From: Rhizobium anhuiense
GTDB taxonomy: Bacteria > Pseudomonadota > Alphaproteobacteria > Rhizobiales > Rhizobiaceae
Direction: 5' to 3'
Assembly: GCF_003985145.1 (NCBI RefSeq)
Contig: NZ_ML133524.1
Span: 186,001 to 250,000, forward strand
Length of the DNA stretch: 64,000 nt
The position numbers and the translations under genes were made by a program. The notes below the pieces were generated by a model, which was not told where the DNA came from, ran no database searches, and saw only the letters and a program-made list of their open reading frames with translations. Positions 9,110 through 18,256 of the stretch are shown here, one piece after another (the stretch's first letter is position 1; each line of letters begins with the position of its first letter).

Positions 9110-10156
9110 TCATGCCGCTTCCGGGCCCATTGGGGGCAGCCGTTTGGCATGATATTTCTTAAGATCGTTTTCTATTTTCTGATTGAGGCCGTTCTTGGCC
9201 ATGTCGTAGCCGACTTCGATGGCGGCTGCGATGCCTTCGGCATTCGCTCCGCCATGGCTCTTGATGACGATACCGTTCAGGCCGAGAAACACGCCGCCAT
9301 TGACCTTGCTCGGATCGAGCTTCTCACGAAGCATGTCGAAGGCGCTTTTGGCAAAGAGGTAGCCGATGCGGGCGAGCAGCGTGCGCGACATGGCGGCACG
9401 CAGATATTCGCCGATCTGCTTGGCGGTGCCCTCGGCGGTCTTGAGTGCGATGTTGCCGGAGAATCCTTCGGTGACGACCACGTCGACCGTGCCCTTGCCA
9501 AGGTCGTTGCCCTCGACAAAGCCGGAATATTCGAGCGAATCGATATTGGCCTCGCGCAACAGCCGGCCGGCTTCCTTGACCTCCTCCTGGCCCTTCATCT
9601 CCTCGACACCGACGTTCAGAAGGCCGATCGTCGGGCGTTCGACTTCGAACAGCGCGCGCGCCATGGCGCCACCCATCAGGGCGAAATCCATCAGCTGCTG
9701 CGCATCGGCGCCGATCGTCGCACCGACGTCCAGGACGATGCTCTCACCCTTCAGCGTCGGCCAGATCGCAGCGATCGCCGGGCGCTCGATATTGGCCATG
9801 GTGCGCAGACAGAACTTCGCCATCGCCATCAGCGCCCCGGTATTGCCGGCTGAGACCGCGACATCGGCCTCCCCCGTCTTCACCGCCTCGATCGAACGCC
9901 ACATGGTGGAGATATAGCGGCCGCGGCGCAGCGCCTGGCTCGGCTTCTCATCCATAGCAACGGCAAGTTCGCAATCGTGAAAGAGCGATTTTTCTTTGAG
10001 TTTCGGAAACTTGGCGAGAACCGGATCGCACTGTTCCTTGAGACCGTAGAAAACGAAGGAAATATCCGGATGCCGATCCAGCGCCTTGGCGGCGCCGGGG
10101 ATGACAACCTGGGGACCAAAGTCGCCACCCATGAGGTCGAGAGATATTCTGATCAC
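9110..10156 (-). CDS. plsX: Phosphate acyltransferase PlsX
   Basis: 348 residues. PlsX makes acyl-phosphate from acyl-ACP for PlsY in phospholipid synthesis. Family motifs: [11 protein letters not shown] at the N-terminus, [10 protein letters not shown] in the middle, [10 protein letters not shown] further on and [11 protein letters not shown] near the end. The preferred start is the GTG at 10156 giving [13 protein letters not shown], with AGGGA five bases upstream. An in-frame ATG at 10201 would add 15 residues not typical of the family. DUF177 lies 99 bp upstream; rpmF, which sits between the two in many bacteria, is absent here. Confidence 0.94.
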   Translation of the reverse strand: MIRISLDLMGGDFGPQVVIPGAAKALDRHPDISFVFYGLKEQCDPVLAKFPKLKEKSLFHDCELAVAMDEKPSQALRRGRYISTMWRSIEAVKTGEADVAVSAGNTGALMAMAKFCLRTMANIERPAIAAIWPTLKGESIVLDVGATIGADAQQLMDFALMGGAMARALFEVERPTIGLLNVGVEEMKGQEEVKEAGRLLREANIDSLEYSGFVEGNDLGKGTVDVVVTEGFSGNIALKTAEGTAKQIGEYLRAAMSRTLLARIGYLFAKSAFDMLREKLDPSKVNGGVFLGLNGIVIKSHGGANAEGIAAAIEVGYDMAKNGLNQKIENDLKKYHAKRLPPMGPEAA

Positions 10157-10255
10157 GCGTCCCTGATCCTTCTTTTCGCCGAGGGGCGAAATTTCGGCCA
10201 AAATACCGGTTTTGGCGTCGCTTACAACTGAATTGTGTCAAATGCCCGAGACGCT

Positions 10256-10810
10256 TCAGTCCTTTTTCCAGTCCTTGAGGACCGCGAAAGCGGAGGGTTT
10301 TTTATCGTCCTCGCCGCTATCCTCGATATGACCTGAGAATTCGATACCCTCCTTGCGCGGATAGGGATCAATCGCCAAAGCGGCGAATTCTGCAACCACC
10401 TCGCCGGCATCGATCGTATCGCCGACAAAGGTTTCGGGCAGATCGGGACCGTCGGGATCGAGCAGCATCTCGCCGGCGTCGCTGCCGGGCTGGCGCGCAA
10501 GCTTGGAGCCCTCCGGCACGAAGATCTGCTCGAAGCTCTCATCGATGGCGGATTCGACCGGTTCCAGCGTCACGACGCAGGACTGGACGATCTTCGCCTG
10601 CACGCGGCCCTTGATGCGCACGCCGTCGCGCTTCCAGCGGGCAATCTGCAGATCGGCGCTGAGATCGTCGACGGAAACGACGTTCCAGGTCTTGGCAAGC
10701 GCCGTGAGTTCGCTGGCGTCGGCCTCGACATGGACCTCGACGGGGTTGGCCGAAATATGGCCGACCTTGACATGATAGGAGAAGGGAACATCGTCCCGAT
10801 CATTCTTCAT
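10256..10810 (-). CDS. DUF177 / YceD family protein
   Basis: 184 residues, acidic. Contains the DUF177 core with a single Cys in QSCVVTLEPV (about residue 76) and the typical acidic LLDPDGPDLPE. In other bacteria YceD is tied to 23S rRNA or ribosome assembly and often lies next to rpmF and plsX; the exact reaction is not established. The start at 10810 has a strong AAGGAGGAAACG ribosome binding site 11 bp after the upstream chaperone gene, so the two are cotranscribed. Confidence 0.85.
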   Translation of the reverse strand: MKNDRDDVPFSYHVKVGHISANPVEVHVEADASELTALAKTWNVVSVDDLSADLQIARWKRDGVRIKGRVQAKIVQSCVVTLEPVESAIDESFEQIFVPEGSKLARQPGSDAGEMLLDPDGPDLPETFVGDTIDAGEVVAEFAALAIDPYPRKEGIEFSGHIEDSGEDDKKPSAFAVLKDWKKD

Positions 10811-10821
10811 CGTTTCCTCCT

Positions 10822-11370
10822 TCAGGCAACCGGTGGGCTGGCGACCGGCGGAAGCGTTGCCGAGCCGGTGGCGATCACCTCTTCGGCTAGAGCGGACAGA
10901 TGCGCTTCCGCGGTGATCATCCATCCGGCGAGGCCGGACATATCGGCCGGCGCTTCGGTTTCGGGGTAGATATTGCGTTGAAGAGCAAGAGCCAGGGCTT
11001 CGGCATCGCCGGTGTCCATCGCCTTCGAATAGGCTTCGAGCCGGCCGTAAAACATGCCGGCAAGCTTCTTCATGCGCTTCGGCACGCTGTTGTCGCCGAT
11101 GCCGAGCTCGCGGATCGAATAGTCGATATCCTGGAAGAAGGCGTCGACGATCTCCTGGGCGATCTCCTGACCGCTGGTGGCGGAAGCGCGCGTGCGGCGA
11201 AAAAACAGAATCATGGTGATCGACAGCATCTCGAAACGGCCCATGACCGTATCGGGCACATTGAGCTGCTCGTAGAGTTCCGGCATGCGCGCGGCCGCCG
11301 CCAAGGCCGCATATTGCCTGTCGACGATCGCCTGATTGTTGTTTTTCTTACGGAAGAGCCCGAAGATCAT
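10822..11370 (-). CDS. Ubiquinol-cytochrome c chaperone (Cbp3-type)
   Basis: 182 residues beginning MIFGLFRKKNNNQAIVDRQY, with the family signature around FEMLSITMILFFRRTR and QEIAQEIVDAFFQDID. Mitochondrial Cbp3 binds newly made cytochrome b during bc1 complex assembly; the bacterial members are assumed to do the same at the inner membrane. The chosen start is the Met just before FGLFRKK; the open frame continues upstream to 11577 without family similarity. First gene of the plsX-fabH operon on the minus strand. Confidence 0.85.
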   Translation of the reverse strand: MIFGLFRKKNNNQAIVDRQYAALAAAARMPELYEQLNVPDTVMGRFEMLSITMILFFRRTRASATSGQEIAQEIVDAFFQDIDYSIRELGIGDNSVPKRMKKLAGMFYGRLEAYSKAMDTGDAEALALALQRNIYPETEAPADMSGLAGWMITAEAHLSALAEEVIATGSATLPPVASPPVA

Positions 11371-11614
11371 TGTTTTTTCCGGAAATGCCTCATTCTTCAT
11401 GCCGGCTGGCGTCTGGCCTTGTTGCATGATTTCGAAAGCTGGTTTACCGAAGCAGGCGCGAATTGCAATGCTGATCGTGGCCAGTTTCGGGACAATGCCT
11501 TCAATGCGTCTACGAAGCGAATTCGGGACATTCGACTCGGAATGGCCACAATGGTTTTGCAGGAGGAAAGCGTGCAAGGCCCAAAATGGCTGCTATCGAC
11601 ACTCAAGGGAGTAG

Positions 11615-12148
11615 ATGTCGTTGAAGAAACGGTATTTCAAGTCTGACATGAAATTCTTCAGCAGTGCGGCCATTGCCTTCATAATCGCCTCCACATCAGC
11701 TCTTTCCGGCTGCCAAACCAGCACCGTGCTCAACGGCGGTTATGTCGCCGACCAGCAGTCGCTGAACCTCGTTCCGGAGGGTTCAAGCCGCGAGCAGGTG
11801 CTGCTGTCGCTCGGCACCCCCTCGACGACGGCGACCTTCGACGGCGAAGTCTTCTATTATATCTCGCAGCGACGCACGCGTGCCGTCGCCTTCCAGAAGC
11901 TGAAGGTCGTCGACCAGAGCGTTCTGGCAATCTATTTCGACAAGGACAACGTCGTCAGCCGCCGTGCCAACTATACGCTGCAGGACGGCAAGGTGTTCGA
12001 CACGATCGGACGCGTCACGCCGACCGGCGGCAAGGAACTCACCTTCCTGCAGCAGATGCTCTCCGGCGGCAGCGCCGCGAGTGCTGCCCGCAGCCTGTTC
12101 GGCGGCGGTGCGGGCGGTACGCCGCAGAACCCAAGCAGCCTGCGCTGA
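11615..12148 (+). CDS. omlA: Outer membrane assembly lipoprotein of BamE/OmlA family
   Basis: 177 residues. The lipoprotein signal ends in the lipobox LSGC (Cys33), and the mature part carries the SmpA/OmlA fold: LVPEGSSREQVLLSLGTPST is the classic motif, followed by YYISQR. BamE is the small lipoprotein of the outer-membrane beta-barrel assembly machine. The C-terminus ends in a Ser/Ala/Gly-rich tail. The start at 11615 has AAGGGAG five bases upstream. It is divergent from the Cbp3 gene and ends at a bidirectional terminator. Confidence 0.88.
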   Translation: MSLKKRYFKSDMKFFSSAAIAFIIASTSALSGCQTSTVLNGGYVADQQSLNLVPEGSSREQVLLSLGTPSTTATFDGEVFYYISQRRTRAVAFQKLKVVDQSVLAIYFDKDNVVSRRANYTLQDGKVFDTIGRVTPTGGKELTFLQQMLSGGSAASAARSLFGGGAGGTPQNPSSLR

Positions 12149-12166
12149 TCGGACATACCTCATACG

Positions 12167-12199
12167 AAAAACCCGCCGGATCGCTCCGGCGGGTTTTTT
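12167..12199. terminator. Bidirectional rho-independent terminator
   Basis: Stem CCCGCCGGA / TCCGGCGGG with a 4-base TCGC loop, preceded by a run of A and followed by seven T. It stops omlA from the left and hppA from the right. Confidence 0.9.
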
Positions 12200-12216
12200 A
12201 ATGGTCTCTGATCTGT

Positions 12217-14355
12217 CTAGCCAGCAAGAACGGCGAGCAGCAGAAGTGCGACGATATTGGTGATCTTGATCGCCGGGTTGACGGCGGGGCCGGCGGTATC
12301 CTTGTAGGGATCGCCGACCGTATCGCCGGTGACGGAGGCCTTGTGCGCATCCGAACCCTTCATGTGACGCACGCCGTCCTTGTCGACGAAACCGTCCTCG
12401 AAGCTCTTCTTGGCATTGTCCCAGGCGCCACCGCCCGATGTCATCGAGATGGCGACGAAGAGGCCGTTGATGATGACGCCGAGCAGCGATGCGCCGAGCG
12501 CGGCAAAGGCGGAAGCCTTGGAGCCGGAGATGAGCAGCACGCCGAAATAGACGACGATCGGCGCCAGCACCGGCAGCAGCGACGGCACGATCATCTCGCG
12601 GATGGCGGCCTTGGTCAGAAGGTCGACGGCCCTGCCGTAATCCGGCTTTTCCGTGCCCTGCATGATGCCGGGCTTTTCCTTGAACTGACGGCGGACTTCC
12701 TCGACGATCGCGCCGGCCGCACGGCCGACGGCGGTCATGGCAATGCCGCCGAAGAGGTAGGGAACGAGACCTCCGAAGATCAATCCCGCCACGACGTAGG
12801 GGTTGGAAAGATCGAAGGAAATTTCGCCTATGCCCGCGAAATAAGGGAACTTGTCGCCATTCGCCGCAAAATATTTGAGGTCGTAGGAGTAGGCGGCGAA
12901 GAGAACCAGTGCGCCGAGACCGGCGGAACCGATGGCATAACCCTTGGTGACGGCTTTGGTCGTATTGCCGACAGCATCGAGCGCGTCGGTGGATTTGCGC
13001 ACCTCCGGCGGCAGATGCGACATTTCGGCGATACCGCCGGCATTGTCCGTCACCGGTCCGAAGGCGTCGAGCGCGACGATCATCCCGGCAATGCCCAGCA
13101 TCGCCGTGACCGCAATGCCGGTGCCGAACAGGCCGCCGAGCTGGTAGGTGGCGAGAATGCCGCCGACGATGACGATCGCCGGCAGTGCCGTCGATTCCAG
13201 CGAGACGGCCAGACCCTGGATGACGTTGGTGCCGTGACCGGTGACCGAGGCCTGGGCGATCGAAACGACCGGGCGCTTGCCGGTGCCTGTATAATATTCG
13301 GTGATCACCACGATCAGCGCGGTGACGACGAGGCCGATGACGCCGCAGAAGAAGAGGTGCGCGCCCGAGATATCGGCGCCGCCGACGGAGCCGATCGAGC
13401 CCCAGCCGATGGTCAGCGAGGTGGCAGCGCCGAGACCGACGATCGACAGCAGGCCGGTGACGATGAGGCCCTTGTAAAGAGCGCCCATGATCGAGCCGTT
13501 CGCACCGAGCTTGACGAAGAAGGTGCCGATGATCGAGGTGATGATGCAGGCACCGCAGATCGCCAGCGGATAGACCATCGCAGACTGGAGGATCGGCGCG
13601 CCGGCAAAGAAGATGGCGGCGAGAACCATGGTGGCGACGACCGAGACCGCATAGGTCTCGAAGAGGTCGGCGGCCATGCCGGCGCAGTCGCCGACATTGT
13701 CGCCGACATTATCGGCAATCGTTGCCGGGTTGCGCGGATCGTCTTCGGGAATGCCGGCTTCCACCTTGCCGACGAGGTCGCCGCCGACGTCGGCGCCCTT
13801 GGTGAAGATACCGCCACCGAGACGGGCGAAGATCGAGATCAGCGAAGCGCCGAAGCCGAGCGCCACCAGCGCATCGATGACTTCGCGCGAGCCGCTCTCA
13901 TGGCCGAGCCCTATGGTCAAAATAGTGTAGTAGATGGAGACGCCGAGCAGCGCCAGACCGGCCACCAGCATGCCGGTGATCGCACCCGACTTGAAGGCGA
14001 TGTCGAGGCCAGCGGAAAGGCTGATGGAGGCTGCCTGGGCGGTGCGCACATTGGCGCGGACGGAGACATGCATGCCGATGAAACCGGCAGCGCCTGATAG
14101 TACGGCGCCAATCAGGAAACCGATGGCGGCCGTGGCGGAAAGAAGCAGCCAGGCTGCGATGAAAACAACAACGCCGACAAGGGCAATGGTTCTGTACTGG
14201 CGCGTCAGATAGGCTTGAGCGCCTTCGCGGATGTAACCCGCGATCTCCTGCATGCGGCTATTGCCCTGATCGGCGGCAAGCACCGACCGGGTTGCCCAGG
14301 CGGCATAGACCACCGAGAGCAGACCGCATGCGATTACGCATAAAAGAATGGTCAT
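12217..14355 (-). CDS. hppA: K+-independent H+-translocating pyrophosphatase
   Basis: 712 residues, about 16 membrane segments. It hydrolyses PPi and pumps protons across the inner membrane. Substrate-site motifs are clear: [20 protein letters not shown] and [19 protein letters not shown] in the first half, DNAGGIAEM in the second. The diagnostic position reads [17 protein letters not shown]: Lys and Thr three residues apart mark the K+-independent class (Ala and Ala/Ser in K+-dependent enzymes). Start 14355 follows GGGAGGAACGAGCG; the frame is open to 14475 but without a signal. Single gene, with nusB upstream 198 bp away. Confidence 0.95.
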   Translation of the reverse strand: MTILLCVIACGLLSVVYAAWATRSVLAADQGNSRMQEIAGYIREGAQAYLTRQYRTIALVGVVVFIAAWLLLSATAAIGFLIGAVLSGAAGFIGMHVSVRANVRTAQAASISLSAGLDIAFKSGAITGMLVAGLALLGVSIYYTILTIGLGHESGSREVIDALVALGFGASLISIFARLGGGIFTKGADVGGDLVGKVEAGIPEDDPRNPATIADNVGDNVGDCAGMAADLFETYAVSVVATMVLAAIFFAGAPILQSAMVYPLAICGACIITSIIGTFFVKLGANGSIMGALYKGLIVTGLLSIVGLGAATSLTIGWGSIGSVGGADISGAHLFFCGVIGLVVTALIVVITEYYTGTGKRPVVSIAQASVTGHGTNVIQGLAVSLESTALPAIVIVGGILATYQLGGLFGTGIAVTAMLGIAGMIVALDAFGPVTDNAGGIAEMSHLPPEVRKSTDALDAVGNTTKAVTKGYAIGSAGLGALVLFAAYSYDLKYFAANGDKFPYFAGIGEISFDLSNPYVVAGLIFGGLVPYLFGGIAMTAVGRAAGAIVEEVRRQFKEKPGIMQGTEKPDYGRAVDLLTKAAIREMIVPSLLPVLAPIVVYFGVLLISGSKASAFAALGASLLGVIINGLFVAISMTSGGGAWDNAKKSFEDGFVDKDGVRHMKGSDAHKASVTGDTVGDPYKDTAGPAVNPAIKITNIVALLLLAVLAG

Positions 14356-14553
14356 TTCGCTCGTTCCTCCCATAGGCCGGAGATCACTCCTTCTCCGGCA
14401 GATACGCCGCCGAATCGCCTTCCTCTCCACAGAAATGCCACAGCTAAGCGGTGCGGAGATTGCGTGGTCGATCACGTTGCGTCAAGACCGCAACGGGCGA
14501 AAACCATTGCAGTGCGAAGAAAGACGCAGGGAGATTGTTTGGCGGCTAAGGAG

Positions 14554-15036
14554 TTATTTCTTCGCCTCGCCGCGGACCTGCTTGGCGATGCGGTCGAGCA
14601 CGGCGTTGACAAGCTTCGGCTCGTCGTCGTCGAAGAAGGCCTGGGCGATCTCGACATATTCGGTGACGATGACCGCCACGGGAACGTCCTTGCGGTCGGT
14701 GATCTCGAAGACGCCGGCGCGCAGAATGGCGCGCACGGTGCTGTCGAGGCGCGACAAGGCCCAATCATCCTGCAGTGCCGCGGCAATCAGCGGATCGAGG
14801 CGGACCTGATCGCGCACGACGCCGGAGACGATGGAACGGAACCAGGCGGCATCGGCCTTCAGATAGGTCGCGCCGTCGAGTTCCTGGCCAAGACGGTGCG
14901 CCTCGTATTCGGCGACGATTTCCAGAACGCCGGTGCCGCCGACATCCATTTGATAAAGTGCCTGAACGGCAGCAAGACGGGCAGCGCCCCGCTGGTTTGC
15001 AGTCTTGACCGGCCGTTCCGTCTTGTCGTCGTTCAT
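14554..15036 (-). CDS. nusB: Transcription antitermination protein NusB
   Basis: 160 residues, all-helical NusB fold: [19 protein letters not shown] at the N-terminus and [20 protein letters not shown] with [13 protein letters not shown] at the C-terminus. It binds boxA RNA with NusE to allow antitermination at rRNA operons. Only three bases separate it from ribH upstream, so both are on one transcript. Confidence 0.95.
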   Translation of the reverse strand: MNDDKTERPVKTANQRGAARLAAVQALYQMDVGGTGVLEIVAEYEAHRLGQELDGATYLKADAAWFRSIVSGVVRDQVRLDPLIAAALQDDWALSRLDSTVRAILRAGVFEITDRKDVPVAVIVTEYVEIAQAFFDDDEPKLVNAVLDRIAKQVRGEAKK

Positions 15037-15039
15037 TCG

Positions 15040-15495
15040 TTATGCACCCAGTTTCTGCTTCAGCTCGATCATCGTCAGAGCTGCACGAGCGGCAAATCCG
15101 CCCTTATCCTTATCCGAGCGGCGCGCGCGCGCCCATGCCTGTTCATCGTTTTCGACGGTCAGGATGCCGTTGCCGATGGCAAGGGACTCGCTGACCGCAA
15201 GATCCATCAAGGCGCGCGAGGATTCGTTCGACACGATATCGAAGTGATAGGTCTCGCCGCGAATGACCATGCCGAGGGCGACATAGCCGTCATAATGCGT
15301 GCCGCCATTGTCGTCTCCATCGAGCGACATGGCAATCGCCGCCGGAATTTCCAGTGCGCCGGGAACGGTGACCACCTCGAAGGTGGCGCCGGCTTCTTGC
15401 AATGCGAAAGTCGCGCCTTCGAGCAGGGCGTCGGCCATGTCGTCGTAGAAGCGGGCCTCAACGATCAAAATATGGGGAGCGGTCTCTCTCGGCAT
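15040..15495 (-). CDS. ribH: 6,7-dimethyl-8-ribityllumazine synthase
   Basis: 151 residues, the usual lumazine synthase length. It joins 3,4-dihydroxy-2-butanone 4-phosphate to the pyrimidine precursor, the step before riboflavin synthase. Motifs: [20 protein letters not shown], the GALEIP substrate loop, and [14 protein letters not shown] with the catalytic His. In relatives it lies next to ribE; here the plus-strand block 15841-17455 separates them. Confidence 0.95.
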   Translation of the reverse strand: MPRETAPHILIVEARFYDDMADALLEGATFALQEAGATFEVVTVPGALEIPAAIAMSLDGDDNGGTHYDGYVALGMVIRGETYHFDIVSNESSRALMDLAVSESLAIGNGILTVENDEQAWARARRSDKDKGGFAARAALTMIELKQKLGA

Positions 15496-15840
15496 GGTTC
15501 ACCTTCGGTTGGCGGGACATTTCCCACTCGGCAGCCCGCGGTCAAAACATGCCTTCGTCCGAATGGCAAGCAATTTCGCCCGATGCCCCAATGCCAAAGA
15601 AGAAATATCTGCAAGGGGATAGCCGCGTCCTGCCTGCACTGCTGGGCAAGCCTTTCAAATCAGCTTTCCCGGATGCCTTGAAAACGGCAATTCGAAGGCG
15701 GTTTTCATGAACAATTCTTAATGGATTTTCAGTGGCTTAACCCATTGAATCGCGAAGAGGGCAACGCCAATTCCATGTCGTGACGCAGACGATCCCCTGC
15801 AACGACAGTCGACCGTCAAAGCAGATGAAAGGATACCATC
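15496..15840. other. Intergenic region between ribH and a secreted-protein gene
   Basis: 345 bp between divergent genes. It must hold the ribH-nusB promoter and that of the plus-strand gene. I see no clear hairpin, repeat, riboswitch or small gene in it. Confidence 0.4.
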
Positions 15841-16200
15841 ATGAACCGCGTTGTCACCATCACCCTCGCCGCAGCCCTCTCCTCGCTCGCATTTGCCGGC
15901 GTCAGCCGGGCCGAAAGCCTTGGAATGAACACGGCCCAGGGCATCGAACAGACACTCCGGACCTTCCACGGCAATGATTTCAATGTCGAGCAGGTCCATA
16001 ACTGGCGCAATCTCGACGACGAAACGACCGGTCCGCGCTCGGCGCCGGAACGCTCCGGTCAGGCCGTTCGCGGCATCCAGGCCTCGATCGACGCCAACAG
16101 ATCGCTGGCCCACCGGCTCAACAATGAAGGCGTCGACGTCCGCAACATCGTCAACGCCGAGCAGGCAGCCGACGGAAGCTTGACCTTCTACGTCCGCTGA
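15841..16200 (+). CDS. Small secreted protein of unknown function
   Basis: 119 residues with a signal peptide (about 1-24, ending ...GVSRAE) and a ribosome binding site GAAAGGAT seven bases before the ATG. The mature part is hydrophilic: GMNTAQGIEQTLRTFHGN, a central NWRNLDDETTGPRSAPER, and an end resembling a short beta hairpin. No cysteines, no recognised domain. Single gene flanked by a palindromic repeat downstream. Probably periplasmic. Confidence 0.7.
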   Translation: MNRVVTITLAAALSSLAFAGVSRAESLGMNTAQGIEQTLRTFHGNDFNVEQVHNWRNLDDETTGPRSAPERSGQAVRGIQASIDANRSLAHRLNNEGVDVRNIVNAEQAADGSLTFYVR

Positions 16201-16208
16201 CGCTCCAG

Positions 16209-16285
16209 CGCATACCCCCGAGATCGGAATCGATCTTCGGGGGTATGCGTGGGTTGAAGTGATCGAGCGTCCCTAGCGTGTTCCA
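16209..16285. repeat. Palindromic intergenic repeat, divergent copy
   Basis: Hairpin with arms GCGCATACCCCCGA (16209 on) and its near complement ending at 16249, loop around GATCGGAATCGAT, followed by GTTGAAGTGATCGAGCGTCC, the same flank seen next to the long hairpin in the copies at 6493 and 31849. It lies just after the small secreted protein gene. Confidence 0.7.
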
Positions 16286-16409
16286 TTCCATGCGCGGCCG
16301 CTCACAGCATGGGCGGCGGTCTCCTCTCCGCCCATGCCGGGGATTTCCGAGATAGGCATTGAATTTTCCGGCGCGATGATAGTTTCTCTTCCTGGAACAG
16401 GAGAACATC

Positions 16410-16913
16410 ATGGCGATGGAACCGAAGGCGGTGATCAATACCGCCGATCTCAAGCTCGACCATTGGAAACAGGGCGAGTTCTATGAAAGCGTCGACACCT
16501 CGTTCGGCACGCTTCTCGGCCTCGCCGGACTCGGCGTCAGCTACAACGAGGTACCGCCAGGCAAGTCGGGCTGTCCCTTCCACAATCATCATGTCGAAGA
16601 CGAACTCTTCCATATAATCGCAGGCACCGGCGAATACCGCTTCGGCGACGCGCGCCATCCGATCAGGGCGGGCGACGTGCTCGGCGCGCCGGCTGGCGGG
16701 CCGGAAACGGCGCACCAAATCATCAACACCGGCACGACGACGCTTGTCTATCTCGGCATCTCGACGATGGCGAAGACCGAGATCGTCGAATATCCCGATT
16801 CCGGAAAGTTCCTTGCCAAGACCAACAGGGACGGCACAAAAGCCGGGCGCTTCCGCCACATCGGACGGCCGGAAGGTGATCTCGATTATTGGGACGGCGA
16901 GCCCGGCGCCTGA
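16410..16913 (+). CDS. Cupin-domain protein
   Basis: 167 residues, a single conserved beta-barrel. Metal-binding motif 1 is CPFHNHHVEDELFHIIAG, with His/His/Glu ligands, and motif 2 is around GAPAGGPETAHQIIN. The C-terminal tail reads HIGRPEGDLDYWDGE. Such stand-alone cupins are often sugar-binding or detoxifying proteins, but substrate cannot be deduced. AACAGGAGAAC precedes the ATG. The GNAT gene begins 26 bp downstream, so the two may form an operon. Confidence 0.85.
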   Translation: MAMEPKAVINTADLKLDHWKQGEFYESVDTSFGTLLGLAGLGVSYNEVPPGKSGCPFHNHHVEDELFHIIAGTGEYRFGDARHPIRAGDVLGAPAGGPETAHQIINTGTTTLVYLGISTMAKTEIVEYPDSGKFLAKTNRDGTKAGRFRHIGRPEGDLDYWDGEPGA

Positions 16914-16939
16914 GGGCGCGATTTCCATAAGGACCTGAT

Positions 16940-17455
16940 GTGACCGACATTCCGACCTTCGAAACGGCGCGGCTGACGCTGCGCCCTCACCGCCTCGACG
17001 ATTTCGAGGCGCATGCGGCATTATGGGCAAACGAGGACGTCGTTCGCTTCATCACCGGCGTGCCATCGACGCGCGAGCAGAGCTGGAGCCGCATGCTGCG
17101 CCTCGCCGGCATGTGGCATCATATGGGCTTCGGCTTTCTGGCGATCATCGAAAAAGAGAGCGGCCGGTTCATCGGCGAAGCGGGCTTCCTCGAAGCCCGC
17201 CGCGAGATGGAACCGTCGATCGAAGGGACGATGGAAGTCGGCTGGGCGCTGATGCCCTTAGCACACGGCCGCGGTTATGCCACCGAGGCGCTGGCAATCC
17301 TGATCGGCTGGGCGGAGGCGCATTTCCCAGGAAAACCAATGAGCTGCATCATCAGCCCCGAGAATGAGGCTTCGTTGCGGGTGGCAGCCAAGCTCGGTTT
17401 TCGCGAGACGGCGCGGACGCAATACAATGGCGAGATTATTCAGTTTTCGCGGTAG
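16940..17455 (+). CDS. GNAT-family N-acetyltransferase (RimJ/RimL-like)
   Basis: 171 residues. It begins with the RimJ-type TARLTLRPHRLDDFEA, and the acetyl-CoA-binding motif is LAHGRGYATEA in the third quarter, followed by SPENEASLRVAAKLGF. It transfers an acetyl group to an amine; the substrate may be a ribosomal protein or a small molecule. The start is a GTG (VTDIPTFE) preceded by AAGGACC. Directly downstream is a palindromic element, then convergent ribE. Confidence 0.85.
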   Translation: MTDIPTFETARLTLRPHRLDDFEAHAALWANEDVVRFITGVPSTREQSWSRMLRLAGMWHHMGFGFLAIIEKESGRFIGEAGFLEARREMEPSIEGTMEVGWALMPLAHGRGYATEALAILIGWAEAHFPGKPMSCIISPENEASLRVAAKLGFRETARTQYNGEIIQFSR

Positions 17456-17638
17456 CGGCCCCTCATCCGCCTGCCGGCACCTTCTCCCCGTAAACGGGGC
17501 GAAGGGAATATGCGGCGACCTCTCCGTCCTTCGCCGGCGTCTCGCATGGCACGTCCCCTCGCCCCGCTTTTACGGGGGTCCGAAGGACAGGGCGAGACGA
17601 GTGGCTCGACCCCGGCAGGTTAGGGTGAGGGGCACATT
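17456..17638. repeat. Palindromic element downstream of ribE, related to the one inside ribD
   Basis: This interval is almost fully an inverted-repeat element. The outer arms are at about 17458-17478 (GGCCCCTCATCCGCCTGCCGG) and 17612-17633, with an inner hairpin CTTCTCCCCGTAAACGGGGC at 17480-17503. The minus strand of 17574-17615 matches 18625-18667 (inside ribD) closely: both contain CCGGGG-C/T-CGAGCCAC, GTCTCG and GTCCTTCGGACCCCC. It lies between convergent GNAT and ribE genes and may also terminate both. Confidence 0.8.
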
Positions 17639-18256
17639 TCAGGCTGAGGCGCTGGGGAATTCGGCCAGCCGGGCGGCGTAACGCGCCATGGTATCGACCT
17701 CGAAATTGACGAAATCGCCGGCCTTGCGGTCGCCCCATGTGGTGACTTCGAGCGTATGGCGGATGAGCAGCACGTCGAAATCCGTGCCGTCGACCGCATT
17801 GACCGTCAGCGAGGTGCCGTCGAGTGCGATCGAACCCTTGGGGGCGACGAATTTTGCGAGGTGTTCGGGCGCACGCAGGCGGTAGCGCGTGGCGTCACCC
17901 TCCGATGTCACCGAGAGGATTTCCGCCTTGCCGTCGACATGGCCGGAAACGATATGGCCGCCGAGCTCGTCGCCGATCTTCAGCGACCGTTCGAGATTGA
18001 TGCGGCTGCCTTCCCGCCAGGTGCTGATCGTCGTCAGCCGGAGCGCCTCCTCCCAGGCCTCGACCTCGTACCAGCGGCCGTTGCTGCCTTCGGCCGGCAG
18101 GGCGGTGACGGTCAGGCAGATGCCGGCATGCGAGATCGAGGCGCCCATGTCGATGGTCGCGGGATCATAGGCGGTCGCGACCCGCAAGCGGATGCCTTCT
18201 TTCAGCGGGGAAACGGATTCGACCGTGCCGACATCGGTGACTATTCCGGTGAACAT
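17639..18256 (-). CDS. ribE: Riboflavin synthase alpha subunit
   Basis: 205 residues, two tandem lumazine-binding barrels. It begins MFTGIVTDVGTV, the invariant family start, and the first barrel has SHAGICLTVT; the second starts GHIVSGHVDGKAEI and has GSIALDGTSLTVNAVDG. It converts two molecules of dimethylribityllumazine to riboflavin. Its ATG overlaps the ribD stop by one base (TGATG), so it is translationally coupled to ribD. Confidence 0.95.
   Translation of the reverse strand: MFTGIVTDVGTVESVSPLKEGIRLRVATAYDPATIDMGASISHAGICLTVTALPAEGSNGRWYEVEAWEEALRLTTISTWREGSRINLERSLKIGDELGGHIVSGHVDGKAEILSVTSEGDATRYRLRAPEHLAKFVAPKGSIALDGTSLTVNAVDGTDFDVLLIRHTLEVTTWGDRKAGDFVNFEVDTMARYAARLAEFPSASA

Noticed and set aside
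12343..14097. 584-residue open frame on the plus strand
   Set aside because: Mirror of hppA; hydrophilic Asp/Arg-rich sequence typical of antisense frames.
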